DNA of 51,577 nucleotides, from assembly GCA_902775375.1 (NCBI GenBank), contig CACYLU010000015.1, forward strand, positions 1 to 51,577, given 5' to 3'. Below the pieces are notes generated by a model. The model saw only the letters and a program-made list of their open reading frames with translations. It had not been told where the DNA came from and did not search any database. Both the position numbers and the translations under genes were made by a program. The stretch is from an uncultured Bacteroidales bacterium (GTDB lineage: Bacteria > Bacteroidota > Bacteroidia > Bacteroidales > Bacteroidaceae). The first letter of the stretch is position 1. Every line of letters begins with the position of its first letter. Of this stretch, positions 43,543-51,495 are shown piece after piece.

Positions 43543-43551
43543 GCAAAGATA
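43543..43551 (-). promoter_or_regulatory. -7 promoter element (TATCTTTGC) of the S46 peptidase
   Basis: Minus-strand TATCTTTGC, 25 bases before the ATG at 43518. Confidence 0.55.
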
Positions 43552-43574
43552 ACGCAATTAATTGAATAAAACAA

Positions 43575-43583
43575 TATATTTGC
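43575..43583 (+). promoter_or_regulatory. -7 promoter element (TATATTTGC) of the DUF4369 lipoprotein
   Basis: Plus-strand TATATTTGC, 20 bases before the ATG at 43603, divergent from the peptidase promoter. Confidence 0.5.
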
Positions 43584-43602
43584 TCCCGACATCAACATAA
43601 AC

Positions 43603-44382
43603 ATGATTGGTATGATTCAAAAGACGATAAGTCGTATTTGTTTTATGATGATTCTGGCATCTCTGTTGACAGCATGTAGCAGTGCCTATCAGATTGCAGG
43701 AAAGTCAGATATCAATAGTCTTGACGGAAAGAAACTGTATCTCAAGACATTATCTGAGAACGGATGGTTGCCCGTAGATTCTGCATCGGTCGAGCATGGT
43801 TTGTTCTCAATGGAAGGCGTGTCTGATTCTGCAATGATGGTATCCATATATATGGACGACGAGAGCATCATGCCAATCATTCTGGAAAACGGTATCATCC
43901 AGGTATCTATCAATACGGGTGATATGCGAGCTTGGGGAACTCCCTTGAACAATGCACTCTACCACTTCTTCGACCAAAGAAACAATTTGGAAGATCAGCT
44001 GAACAACCTTGATCGCCGTGAGGCACAGATGGTGCTGAATGGTGCCAATATTGACGAGGTGCATGCACAGATGCTGAAGGAGAGTGAGGAATTGAATCGC
44101 AAGATGAACGACTATATATTGTCATTCATCAAAGACAACTACAACAATGTGTTGGGCCCTAGTGTATTTATGATGATGTGCAGTTCGATGCCTTATCCTA
44201 TGATGACTGATCAGGTGGAAGATATCCTGCGAGGTGCCCCTGAAATTTTCAAACAACATCCTATGGTACAGGAGTTCATTACCAAGGCAAAGGAAAACAT
44301 GAAGCTGATCGAGGAGCAACAGTTATTGCGACAGAATTTAGCTGAGAAAGAACGAGCTGGCATCAATCCTGCCAATCAGTAA
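43603..44382 (+). CDS. DUF4369-type lipoprotein
   Basis: 259 aa (Met1 or Met4 possible). Lipobox SLLTAC (Cys25). The N-terminal domain YQIAGKSDINSLDGKKLYLKTLSENGWLPVDSASVEHGLFSMEG is the DUF4369 pattern seen at the start of many Bacteroidetes thiol-disulfide oxidoreductases. No thioredoxin domain with a CxxC follows; instead there is an amphipathic helical region (NNLEDQLNNLDRREAQMVL...; SFIKDNYNNVLGPSVFMMM) and a charged tail. A stand-alone DUF4369 protein of unknown function in the envelope. Monocistronic, ending at a shared bidirectional terminator. Confidence 0.85.
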   Translation: MIGMIQKTISRICFMMILASLLTACSSAYQIAGKSDINSLDGKKLYLKTLSENGWLPVDSASVEHGLFSMEGVSDSAMMVSIYMDDESIMPIILENGIIQVSINTGDMRAWGTPLNNALYHFFDQRNNLEDQLNNLDRREAQMVLNGANIDEVHAQMLKESEELNRKMNDYILSFIKDNYNNVLGPSVFMMMCSSMPYPMMTDQVEDILRGAPEIFKQHPMVQEFITKAKENMKLIEEQQLLRQNLAEKERAGINPANQ

Positions 44383-44406
44383 TGCAAATTGATACCTTTT
44401 AAATAA

Positions 44407-44442
44407 AAAATAGGGTGTAACTTCATAGTCACACCCTATTTT
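44407..44442. terminator. bidirectional terminator between DUF4369 and dnaJ
   Basis: AAAATAGGGTGT (44407-44418) pairs with ACACCCTATTTT (44431-44442), with T-rich tails on both strands. Confidence 0.9.
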
Positions 44443-44458
44443 ATTTTGGTAGAGTTAA

Positions 44459-45628
44459 TCAGTCAAACATACTCTTGAACTTTTTGAAGATTCTTTCTTT
44501 TACTGAGCCCGAAGGACGGAAATTGTCGCTGTCCTGCATCTGCTCCATTGCTTTCTTCTCATCACGGCTCAAGGTCTCAGGAATATAAACACTCACGTTC
44601 ACTAGCAGGTCACCCGTACCGTAGCCGTTGACATCAGGCAGACCCTTTCCACGCAAGCGCAACACCTTACCAGGTTGTGTGCCAGGTTCAATCTTCACCT
44701 TCACCTTGTTATCCACCGTAGGAATCTCAACGGTGCCACCCAGTGTGGCTGTAGGAACGCTCAGCAGCAAGTTATATACCAAATCGTTCTCATCACGAAT
44801 CAGCTCCTTGTCCTTTTCTTCCTCCACCACGATGAGCAGGTCGCCAGGAATGCCGTTGTGCTTGCCTGCATTACCCTTGCCACTCATTGTGAGCTGCATG
44901 CCTTCTGCCACACCAGCAGGAATCTTTACTGTTACGGTCTCTTCGCCCATCACGATACCATCGCCACCACAGTGGGTACACTTGTTCTTGATCACATGAC
45001 CTTCACCGCCACAAGTAGGGCAGGTGGTCTGCGTCTGCATCGTACCTAATATGGTCTGTTGCGTACGGATAACGGTGCCACGACCTTTACAGTTAGGACA
45101 AGTTTCAGTGCCGCTATTGCCCTCAGCACCACTACCTTGACAATGAGGACAGGTCACATATTTCTTCAGTTTGAATTTCTTCTCAACACCCGTAGAGATT
45201 TCTTTCAAATTGAGCTTGACGCGCACACGAAGGTCGGAACCACGAAACCTGCGTTGCTGGCTTCCGCCTCCTCCGCTGAAACCGCTAAAGCCTCCGAAAC
45301 CACCACGACCACCGAAGATATCTCCAAACATGCTGAAGATATCATCCATAGACATACCGCCTCCGAAGCCACCTCCGTATGGGCCACCATTGCCTGCTGC
45401 TCCACTCACACCAGCTTTGCCAAACTGGTCGTAGCGCTGGCGCTTGTCAGGATCAGAAAGCACACTATAGGCCTCTGCAGCCTCCTTGAACTTCTCCTCG
45501 GCTTCTTTGTTGCCAGGATTACGGTCAGGGTGATACTGTATGGCCTTCTTCTTATAGGCTTTCTTGATCTCGTCAGCCGTAGCGTTTTTCTCAACGCCTA
45601 ATATCTCGTAGTAACTTTTTTCTTCCAT
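44459..45628 (-). CDS. dnaJ: chaperone DnaJ (Hsp40)
   Basis: 389 aa. J domain with [34 protein letters not shown] (HPD intact). An extended Gly/Phe region rich in GGFGG follows, then the zinc domain with four CxxCxGxG repeats ([32 protein letters not shown]) and C-terminal substrate-binding domains. Stimulates the ATPase of DnaK and delivers unfolded clients. Thirteen bases downstream of grpE on the same strand; dnaK itself is not in the window. Confidence 0.98.
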   Translation of the reverse strand: MEEKSYYEILGVEKNATADEIKKAYKKKAIQYHPDRNPGNKEAEEKFKEAAEAYSVLSDPDKRQRYDQFGKAGVSGAAGNGGPYGGGFGGGMSMDDIFSMFGDIFGGRGGFGGFSGFSGGGGSQQRRFRGSDLRVRVKLNLKEISTGVEKKFKLKKYVTCPHCQGSGAEGNSGTETCPNCKGRGTVIRTQQTILGTMQTQTTCPTCGGEGHVIKNKCTHCGGDGIVMGEETVTVKIPAGVAEGMQLTMSGKGNAGKHNGIPGDLLIVVEEEKDKELIRDENDLVYNLLLSVPTATLGGTVEIPTVDNKVKVKIEPGTQPGKVLRLRGKGLPDVNGYGTGDLLVNVSVYIPETLSRDEKKAMEQMQDSDNFRPSGSVKERIFKKFKSMFD

Positions 45629-45641
45629 TGTTTAGTTTGTT

Positions 45642-46259
45642 TTATTTGCCTACCACTACTTTTGCGTGGCGTATAACCTTATCGTTCAGTGTATAGCCTG
45701 TTTCCACACAGTCTAATATCTTGCCTTTCAATTCTTCTGATGGTGCGTCGATAATGGCGATGGCATCGTGGAAATCGGTGTCCAATTCCTTTTCCTTAGT
45801 GTCAATAGCATGTACGCCATTCTGTCCGAGAATCTGAATGAACTTGTTATAAATCAAGTCAACACCCTCTTTCACAGCATCTACATCTGTGGCTTTCTGC
45901 ATGGTGGCCAACGCTCTTTCCATATCGTCAATCACAGGCAGAATAGCTTTGAAAGCTTTCTCACCACCATTGAGAATCAGTTCAGCCTTCTCCTTCATCG
46001 TACGCTTGCGGTAGTTGTCAAACTCGGCAGAGAGACGCAGGTATTTGTCCTTCATCTCTTCTTGTTCAGCCTGCAGTTTTTCCACTTCAGCTTGCAGTTT
46101 CTCTTCAGGAGTAAGCTCTTTTTCAGGTTCTTCAGCCTCTTGCTGAGCCTCGCCCTCTACAGGCTGTTCTTCCTCAGCAGCAGGTTGTTCCATGTTCTTC
46201 TCAGCAGTTTCCTCCTCCACATTCTTCATCTCTTCCGTTTTCTTTTCTTCTGAGTTCAT
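45642..46259 (-). CDS. grpE: nucleotide exchange factor GrpE
   Basis: 205 aa from ATG 46259 (MNSEEKK). An in-frame ATG at 46307 would add a basic 16-residue tail but lies only about 8 bases from the predicted transcript start, so the shorter form is preferred. A long acidic disordered N-terminus (EEEQPVEGEAQQEAEEPEKEL) is followed by the coiled coil (KLQAEVEKLQAEQEEMKDKYLRLSAEFDNYRKRT) and the beta domain ending VIRHAKVVVGK. Promotes ADP release from DnaK. First gene of the grpE-dnaJ heat-shock operon. Confidence 0.97.
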   Translation of the reverse strand: MNSEEKKTEEMKNVEEETAEKNMEQPAAEEEQPVEGEAQQEAEEPEKELTPEEKLQAEVEKLQAEQEEMKDKYLRLSAEFDNYRKRTMKEKAELILNGGEKAFKAILPVIDDMERALATMQKATDVDAVKEGVDLIYNKFIQILGQNGVHAIDTKEKELDTDFHDAIAIIDAPSEELKGKILDCVETGYTLNDKVIRHAKVVVGK

Positions 46260-46321
46260 ATTGATTTTTTGATTTTTATTCTGTTTTAGGTTAAATTTCC
46301 GTTTCATAGTTCAATCCTTCA

Positions 46322-46329
46322 CAAAAATA
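46322..46329 (-). promoter_or_regulatory. -7 promoter element (TATTTTTG) of grpE-dnaJ
   Basis: Minus-strand TATTTTTG with a TTTG 17 bases upstream; a housekeeping-type promoter. No CIRCE-like inverted repeat was seen next to it. Confidence 0.45.
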
Positions 46330-46371
46330 AGTCACTTGTCAGTCAGCAAATAGTTTGCCAAAGCCGAATTA

Positions 46372-46408
46372 TGCCACACTGTCAGCTATTTTAGCTGCGC
46401 CTGTGGCA
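46372..46408. other. nested inverted repeat between cstA and grpE
   Basis: TGCCACA (46372-46378) pairs with TGTGGCA (46402-46408), enclosing CAGCTA-TTT-TAGCTG. It lacks a T run on either strand, so an intrinsic terminator is doubtful; it lies upstream of the grpE promoter and downstream of the cstA stop. Confidence 0.4.
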
Positions 46409-46443
46409 GAAACAATTAAAAATCGTTTTTCTAAAAAACTTTT

Positions 46444-47871
46444 TTAGCTGTTTTTACGATACCAGTGGCAGAACCAGCCTGTGGCAATGATTCCAGCCAC
46501 ACCTCCGCAGATATAGGCGATGTTCTTGTCCAAACCGAATGCGATAGGCGACAGTATGAGGAACGATACGGTCACTACCGTCATAAACATAGCAGGTATC
46601 AGCGTGATATAGAAAAACTTATGCTGTTTTACTAAATATACGGTTTCTGTCCACAAAACGATGGTTGCCAATGATTGGTTCGCCCATCCGAAGTAGTTCC
46701 AGATCACATTGAAGCCATTCTCGTCGGCAATGTTGAACCACAACAATCCAAGAGCCACCAGGAACAATGGGATGCAGATGATGAATCGGTTGACAATCTT
46801 TCGCTGGTTCAGGTGCACAAACTCCGAGATAATCAGTCGTGCACTTCGGAAGGCTGTGTCACCACTGGTGATAGGAGCTGCCACCACACCCAGCAGAGCC
46901 AGCACACCACCTAAAGTTCCCAACCATCCTTCAGATACCAAAGTCACCACTTGTGGAGCACTCGACTTCAGTGAAGCACCCAACGCTTCAGCAGCACCAC
47001 CGTAGAAGAAATATGACGAAACAGCAGCCCAGATAAGTGCCACCACACCTTCGGCAATCATAGCACCATAGAAGATGGGTCGCCCTTCTTTCTCGTGCTT
47101 CATGCAGCGAGCCATCAACGGGCTCTGAGTAGCGTGGAAACCACTCAATGCACCACAGGCAATGGTGATGAACAAGCAGGGGAAGATAGGACCAGCCGAC
47201 GGCTTCAGGTTGTCCAGCCCGTCCCACACCTCTGGGATGTCAGGCATATCCTTGATCAGCACGAAGCACAGCGCTACGGCCATAAACATCAGTGAGAAAG
47301 CAAACAAAGGATAGATGCGCCCAATAATCTTGTCAATCGGCAGCATCGTGGCGATGATGTAATAGAAGAAGATGATGAGACACCAAATCATCACTATCTG
47401 GGTGTCGCCACCCATCTTGTCACCTAAGATGATGGCTGGGCTATATACGAACACAGTACCCACCATCAGCAACAGGAATACTGAGAACACCAGCATGATC
47501 TTCTTGGCCACAGGACCCAGATAGGTGCCCACCAGTTCAGGCACACCCACACCGTTGTGACGCACCGACAGCATACCACACAGGTAGTCGTGCACGGCTC
47601 CCGCAAAGATACAGCCAAACACTATCCACAGATAGGATGAAGGACCAAACTGGGCACCCATGATGGCACCGAAGATAGGACCTGTGCCTGCTATGTTGAG
47701 GAACTGTATCATGAAAACTTTCCAACCAGGCAGTGGGATATAGTCCACACCGTCAGCTTGAGAATAGGCTGGTGTTGGGCGATCGTCAGGACCGAACAAA
47801 TGTTCTACAAACTTACCATATAGCAAATAACCAATCAGTAAAGCCACTAAGGCTATAAAAAATGATACCAT
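46444..47871 (-). CDS. cstA: CstA-family peptide/pyruvate transporter
   Basis: 475 aa, highly hydrophobic with more than ten membrane helices. Family blocks: LYGKFVEHLFGPDDRPTPAYSQADGVDYIPLPGWKVFMIQFLNIAGTGPIFGAIMGAQFGPSSYLWIVFG (in parts), GAVHDYLCGMLSVRHNG, ACGALSGFHATQSPLMARC and PITSGDTAFRSARLI. This is the shorter Bacteroidetes-type CstA rather than the 700-aa enterobacterial form. CstA and BtsT relatives import peptides or pyruvate under carbon limitation. Inner membrane; monocistronic. Choice between peptide and pyruvate is not possible from sequence. Confidence 0.93.
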   Translation of the reverse strand: MVSFFIALVALLIGYLLYGKFVEHLFGPDDRPTPAYSQADGVDYIPLPGWKVFMIQFLNIAGTGPIFGAIMGAQFGPSSYLWIVFGCIFAGAVHDYLCGMLSVRHNGVGVPELVGTYLGPVAKKIMLVFSVFLLLMVGTVFVYSPAIILGDKMGGDTQIVMIWCLIIFFYYIIATMLPIDKIIGRIYPLFAFSLMFMAVALCFVLIKDMPDIPEVWDGLDNLKPSAGPIFPCLFITIACGALSGFHATQSPLMARCMKHEKEGRPIFYGAMIAEGVVALIWAAVSSYFFYGGAAEALGASLKSSAPQVVTLVSEGWLGTLGGVLALLGVVAAPITSGDTAFRSARLIISEFVHLNQRKIVNRFIICIPLFLVALGLLWFNIADENGFNVIWNYFGWANQSLATIVLWTETVYLVKQHKFFYITLIPAMFMTVVTVSFLILSPIAFGLDKNIAYICGGVAGIIATGWFCHWYRKNS

Positions 47872-47897
47872 ATCACTTTTGTTTTATGTTTAGTGGT

Positions 47898-47906
47898 GCA
47901 AAGTTA
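47898..47906 (-). promoter_or_regulatory. -7 promoter element (TAACTTTGC) of cstA
   Basis: Minus-strand TAACTTTGC, 27 bases before the cstA ATG. Confidence 0.5.
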
Positions 47907-47915
47907 AAGATTTAT

Positions 47916-47923
47916 TATCTTTG
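47916..47923 (+). promoter_or_regulatory. -7 promoter element (TATCTTTG) of the CPBP protease
   Basis: Plus-strand TATCTTTG, 25 bases before the ATG at 47948, back to back with the cstA promoter. Confidence 0.5.
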
Positions 47924-47947
47924 TAGCCAAAAATAAACCTAAATAAT

Positions 47948-48877
47948 ATGAAGAAATATCTTATATTATTGGCCAAGCTCATCGTGTTTGCGATAGCAAT
48001 GGGCTGCTTTATGATGGTTTTAATGCTGCCTTTGGCCTCTACAGGAATTGTTGATGTAAATAATCCCGGGCGTTGGGCCATATTGTTGATTGAAGCTGTT
48101 CAACTGGCTTCAGTCTTGCTGGCAGCTTGGCTCATCATCCGCTTTTGGGACAAGGTGCCTTTTGTTGCCAATATGGGATTCGGCTTGCAGGGTAGGGGCA
48201 AGGATATGCTCTATGGTTTCGCTATGGCGGCAACTATCTATGCCATCGGCTATATTGTTTCCCTCATAGCAGGTTGGATCAGCATTGAAGGTGTGCATTT
48301 CGACCCGTCGTACCTGGTGCTGCAGTTCGTGTTCTATATAATCGTAGCATTGATGGAAGAGTCCATGATGCGAGGCTTCGTACTCGGTCATATGCTCGAT
48401 ACAGGCATGAACAAGTTCCTCGCGCTGGTGCTCTCAGCCTTCATCTTTGCCTGTCTGCACTTGGGCAACCCAGGCATGACCAACTTCTCGCTGTTCAACC
48501 TCACGTTGGCTGGCATCCTGCTGGGTGCAACCTATATCTATACCCGCAACCTCTGGTTCCCCATCAGTCTGCATCTGTTCTGGAACTTCATCCAGGGCCC
48601 CATCTTGGGTTATGACGTGAGTGGCACAGGCGACAGAGACACCCTGATCAAGCTGCATATCTCCGACAATACACTGATGAATGGGGGTAACTTCGGCTTC
48701 GAGGCCTCATTGCCTTGCACCATTCTGATGATTATTGCCATAGGCCTGATTATCTATAACTATGAAACTAAAAAAGAGAAATATGAAGAAACAACTGTTG
48801 TTTTGGATGAGTCTGTTAATGATGACGTCGTGTATGATGTCAGGGGAGACGAAGACGGTGGAACTGAGAATAATTGA
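47948..48877 (+). CDS. CPBP-family intramembrane glutamic protease (Abi-type)
   Basis: 309 aa with about eight membrane helices. Active-site motifs: Glu137-Glu138...Arg142 (MEESMMRG), FIFACLH (His171) and HLFWN (His209, Asn213). CPBP proteins (Rce1-like) cleave or process membrane-bound substrates; some give immunity to bacteriocins. The last 37 or so residues (KKEKYEETTVVLDESVNDD...) form an acidic cytoplasmic tail coded by DNA that also encodes, in the +1 frame, the start and signal peptide of the nucleotidase gene. The overlap is 95 bases. The tail may be a late extension past an original stop. Confidence 0.9.
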   Translation: MKKYLILLAKLIVFAIAMGCFMMVLMLPLASTGIVDVNNPGRWAILLIEAVQLASVLLAAWLIIRFWDKVPFVANMGFGLQGRGKDMLYGFAMAATIYAIGYIVSLIAGWISIEGVHFDPSYLVLQFVFYIIVALMEESMMRGFVLGHMLDTGMNKFLALVLSAFIFACLHLGNPGMTNFSLFNLTLAGILLGATYIYTRNLWFPISLHLFWNFIQGPILGYDVSGTGDRDTLIKLHISDNTLMNGGNFGFEASLPCTILMIIAIGLIIYNYETKKEKYEETTVVLDESVNDDVVYDVRGDEDGGTENN

Positions 48878-50525
48878 AACCAGCGATGTGCATGGAAGTT
48901 TCTATCCCTACGACTTTATCAACCGTAGAGATGTGAAAGGCAGCCTGGCGCGTGTGCATACCTATGTCGAGGGCCTTCGCCAGCAATATGGCGACAACGT
49001 GCTGCTGTTCGACAACGGCGATATCCTGCAAGGACAGCCCTCGGCCTACTACTATAACTACATCGACCAGCAGTCGCGCCACCTGGCAGGCGAAATGCTG
49101 AGCTTCATGGGCTACGATGCTGGCAACATGGGCAACCACGATGTGGAGGTGAGCCGTCCTGTGTTCGACCGTTGGGCCAACGACTGCGACTTCCCTATAT
49201 TGGGTGCTAACATCATCGAAACAGCTACGGGCAAGCCCCATTTCAAGCCCTATGAGATTTTTAAGCGCGATGGTGTCAAGATTGCTGTATTGGGCATGAT
49301 TACCCCAGGCATCCCAGCCTGGCTTTCCGAGAACCTTTGGGAAGGCTTGCGCTTCGACGATATGGAAGAGACTGCCCGCAAATATATGCCCATCTTGAAA
49401 GAGCAAGAAAAAGCCGATGTGGTGATAGGCTTGTTCCACACTGGCGATGAGGCCGAATGGCTCAGTGGCATCTATCGCGAGCATGCAGCAGCTGAGGTGG
49501 CCGAGCGTGTGCCAGGCTTCGATGTGATACTGTTTGGCCACGATCATAGTCGCGATTGCCGTAAGATAGTCAATGTGGCAGGCGATAGCGTGCTGCTCAT
49601 CAACCCAGCCAATGCTGCCCATTATGTGAGTGATGTCACCATCAAGGTCGATGTCGAGAAGGGCAAGGTGGTGAGCAAGGAAGTCAGTGGCGAATTGGTA
49701 TCCGTCGATAACCTGACCGTCAGCGAACCGTTCATGCAACAGTTCTCTAAGCAGTACGACGATGTTACCCAGTTCATCTCCAAGAAGATAGGCCATTTCG
49801 CCTCCACCATCACCACGCGTCCTGCCTATTTCGGACCATCGGCGTTTATCGACCTCATCCACTCCTTGCAACTGACGTTGACGGGGGCAGACATCTCGCT
49901 GGCCGCACCGTTGTCGTATGATGCGCAGATCAAGGAAGGCGACGTGTTTGTAAGCGATATGTTCAACCTCTATAAGTACGAGAACATGCTCTACACGATG
50001 GACCTCACGGGTCGTGAGATCCTGGGTGCTTTGGAATATTCCTACGGACTTTGGATCAACGAGATGAAGTCGAAGAACGACCACGTGCTCCTGATGAATA
50101 CGGCCCAGGAGAATGCAGGCGACGGCTTCAATAAGTTCCTGAACCCTATGTTCAACTTCGACTCAGCAGCTGGCATCATCTATACCGTCGATGCCACCAA
50201 GCCCGCAGGACAGAAGGTGAAGATTGAGAGCATGGCCGATGGCACCCCCTTCGACCTCGACAAGCACTATAAGGTGGCCGTTAATTCCTATCGTGGCAAT
50301 GGAGGAGGAGAGCACCTCACCAAAGGAGCCGGCATCGCTCACGATGACCTCATCAAGCGCGTCATTGTCTCTACCGACAAAGACTTGCGCTATTACCTGA
50401 TGGAGTACATCGAACAGCATCCCGATGTCAACCCACAGCCCCTGAACCAGTGGAAGCTCGTGCCAGAAGAGTGGACCCAGCCCGCCATCGAACGCGACTA
50501 CAAGGCCCTGTTTGGCAACAAGTAA
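48783..50525 (+). CDS. 5'-nucleotidase / metallophosphatase-family lipoprotein
   Basis: 580 aa from ATG 48783, where a lipoprotein signal (MKKQLLFWMSLLMMTSC) begins; an ATG at 48762 would place a basic, charged extension before it. The metallophosphatase domain has IETSDVHGSFYPYDF, DNGDILQGQP, NMGNHDVE, FHTGDE and FGHDHSRD (two-metal ligands). The C-terminal 5_nucleotid_C domain has FGPSAFIDLIHSLQLTLTGADISL, GDVFVSDMFNLYKYEN and VNSYRGNGGGEHL. Predicted to be envelope-anchored and to hydrolyse nucleotides or 2',3'-cyclic nucleotides for scavenging. Synonymous sites are markedly C-rich compared with genes to the left. Confidence 0.93.
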   Translation: MKKQLLFWMSLLMMTSCMMSGETKTVELRIIETSDVHGSFYPYDFINRRDVKGSLARVHTYVEGLRQQYGDNVLLFDNGDILQGQPSAYYYNYIDQQSRHLAGEMLSFMGYDAGNMGNHDVEVSRPVFDRWANDCDFPILGANIIETATGKPHFKPYEIFKRDGVKIAVLGMITPGIPAWLSENLWEGLRFDDMEETARKYMPILKEQEKADVVIGLFHTGDEAEWLSGIYREHAAAEVAERVPGFDVILFGHDHSRDCRKIVNVAGDSVLLINPANAAHYVSDVTIKVDVEKGKVVSKEVSGELVSVDNLTVSEPFMQQFSKQYDDVTQFISKKIGHFASTITTRPAYFGPSAFIDLIHSLQLTLTGADISLAAPLSYDAQIKEGDVFVSDMFNLYKYENMLYTMDLTGREILGALEYSYGLWINEMKSKNDHVLLMNTAQENAGDGFNKFLNPMFNFDSAAGIIYTVDATKPAGQKVKIESMADGTPFDLDKHYKVAVNSYRGNGGGEHLTKGAGIAHDDLIKRVIVSTDKDLRYYLMEYIEQHPDVNPQPLNQWKLVPEEWTQPAIERDYKALFGNK

Positions 50526-50528
50526 AGT

Positions 50529-50561
50529 AAAGCCCGATAAAACTTATCGGGCTTTGTTTTT
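50529..50561 (+). terminator. terminator of the nucleotidase gene
   Basis: AAAGCCCGATAA (50529-50540) pairs with TTATCGGGCTTT (50544-50555) around AAC, followed by GTTTTTC. Confidence 0.9.
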
Positions 50562-50587
50562 CATATAGATACGTTCCTTGTGCGAAG

Positions 50588-50953
50588 TTAAAATACGCAA
50601 GCCCATCCAAACCTTCGTACCAGTTCTTGTAATAGATTATGGTCACGTACAGGGATGGTCACCGTAACAGTTTGATGCTCACTATCACGTTTTGCAATGT
50701 TAGCAGAATCAATATTATATTGAGTTTGCATGTTCATCCATATATCAGCTGGGATGTCAAGAGCTTTTTCCAAAGCCAATGCAACATTCAGTGATACAGG
50801 TCGCTTCCCGTTGATTGTTTCACTTAACACAGAAGCCTTTATGCCAGTCAGCTCAGCCAGTTTCTTTTGAGTCATGCCACGCTCTTTTATCTCATCCTTA
50901 ATCATTTCTCCTGGATGTGTAGCCTTGAATGGAATAATGTCTTTCTTATTCAT
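50588..50953 (-). CDS. higA: HigA-family antitoxin
   Basis: 121 aa from ATG 50953 (MNKKDIIPFKATHPGEMIKD). The upstream in-frame ATG at 50971 would overlap the toxin gene by 26 bases instead of 8. Helix-turn-helix typical of HigA: HPGEMIKDEIKERGMTQKKLAELTGIKASVLSETINGKRPVS, with a C-terminal extension VTVTIPVRDHNLLQELVRRFGW of about 35 residues. Binds and neutralises the toxin and represses the operon promoter. Second gene, as is usual for higBA. Confidence 0.9.
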   Translation of the reverse strand: MNKKDIIPFKATHPGEMIKDEIKERGMTQKKLAELTGIKASVLSETINGKRPVSLNVALALEKALDIPADIWMNMQTQYNIDSANIAKRDSEHQTVTVTIPVRDHNLLQELVRRFGWACVF

Positions 50954-51263
50954 AATGTTTAGATATTTCAATAATTAAAGCGTTAACAACAATCCCTTTA
51001 TTATCAGGACTACTATAGAACAAAAGGCGATATTGGTCGTTAATCCAAACTGTATCAACACCTTTTAGATCACCCTTTTTCTTTTCATAATGCAGCGACT
51101 TAATTAAATATAAGTCTTCCAACCTACGTACACCTTTCATGTAGTTCACTACCTTGACATATCGACTTATGATGTGCTTCGGCAGCTTCCTATACCGTTG
51201 GTCTTTTGTTTTTCCAGTTGTATAAAGCTCTTCCAGATCTTTATCCCCAAATTCAATATTCAT
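50946..51263 (-). CDS. higB: HigB-type RelE-superfamily mRNA interferase toxin
   Basis: 105 aa. Compact RelE/HigB fold: FGDKDLEELYTTGKTKD, YRKLPKHIISRYVKVVNYMKGVRRLEDL, LHYEKKKGDLKGVDTVWINDQYRLLFYS and the end VVNALIIEISKHYE, matching HigB's 'LHPLKGDRKGQWSIRINDQYRLVF' region. Ribosome-dependent mRNA cleavage is the family activity. The stop overlaps the antitoxin start by 8 bases. Promoter TATCTTTGC lies 30 bases upstream. Confidence 0.9.
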   Translation of the reverse strand: MNIEFGDKDLEELYTTGKTKDQRYRKLPKHIISRYVKVVNYMKGVRRLEDLYLIKSLHYEKKKGDLKGVDTVWINDQYRLLFYSSPDNKGIVVNALIIEISKHYE

Positions 51264-51292
51264 TGTTCATTGTTTGAATGAAATAATACAGT

Positions 51293-51301
51293 GCAAAGAT
51301 A
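51293..51301 (-). promoter_or_regulatory. -7 promoter element (TATCTTTGC) of higBA
   Basis: Minus-strand TATCTTTGC, 30 bases before the higB ATG. The GTTCATTGTT region between it and the ATG (CATTGTTCATTGTTTG on the plus strand) has a short direct repeat that could be a HigA site. Confidence 0.5.
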
Positions 51302-51466
51302 AATATTAATTCTGAATAATTATCAATTTTGCGAATTTTATTTATCGAATAGCCAGTGCTCTATTATTAGCACTTATTGCACAAGTAGTTGCTGATTGCA
51401 GTTTTCTTTTAGCTTGTTAAAAGTAAGTTTGACACAGCTTTTGAAGGAAAAGCCGTAGAAAATTTG

Positions 51467-51475
51467 TACTTTTGC
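51467..51475 (+). promoter_or_regulatory. -7 promoter element (TACTTTTGC) for the right-edge gene
   Basis: TACTTTTGC, 20 bases before ATG 51496, with TTTTG 24 bases upstream. Confidence 0.5.
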
Positions 51476-51495
51476 AGCCAGATAAATCGGAATTT

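Noticed and set aside
48840-50084. Long open frame (414 codons) on the minus strand inside the nucleotidase gene
   Set aside because: It is the antisense of a well-supported metallophosphatase; the predicted protein is rich in His, Val and Leu in the pattern of a reverse-complement frame and has no family motif or promoter.
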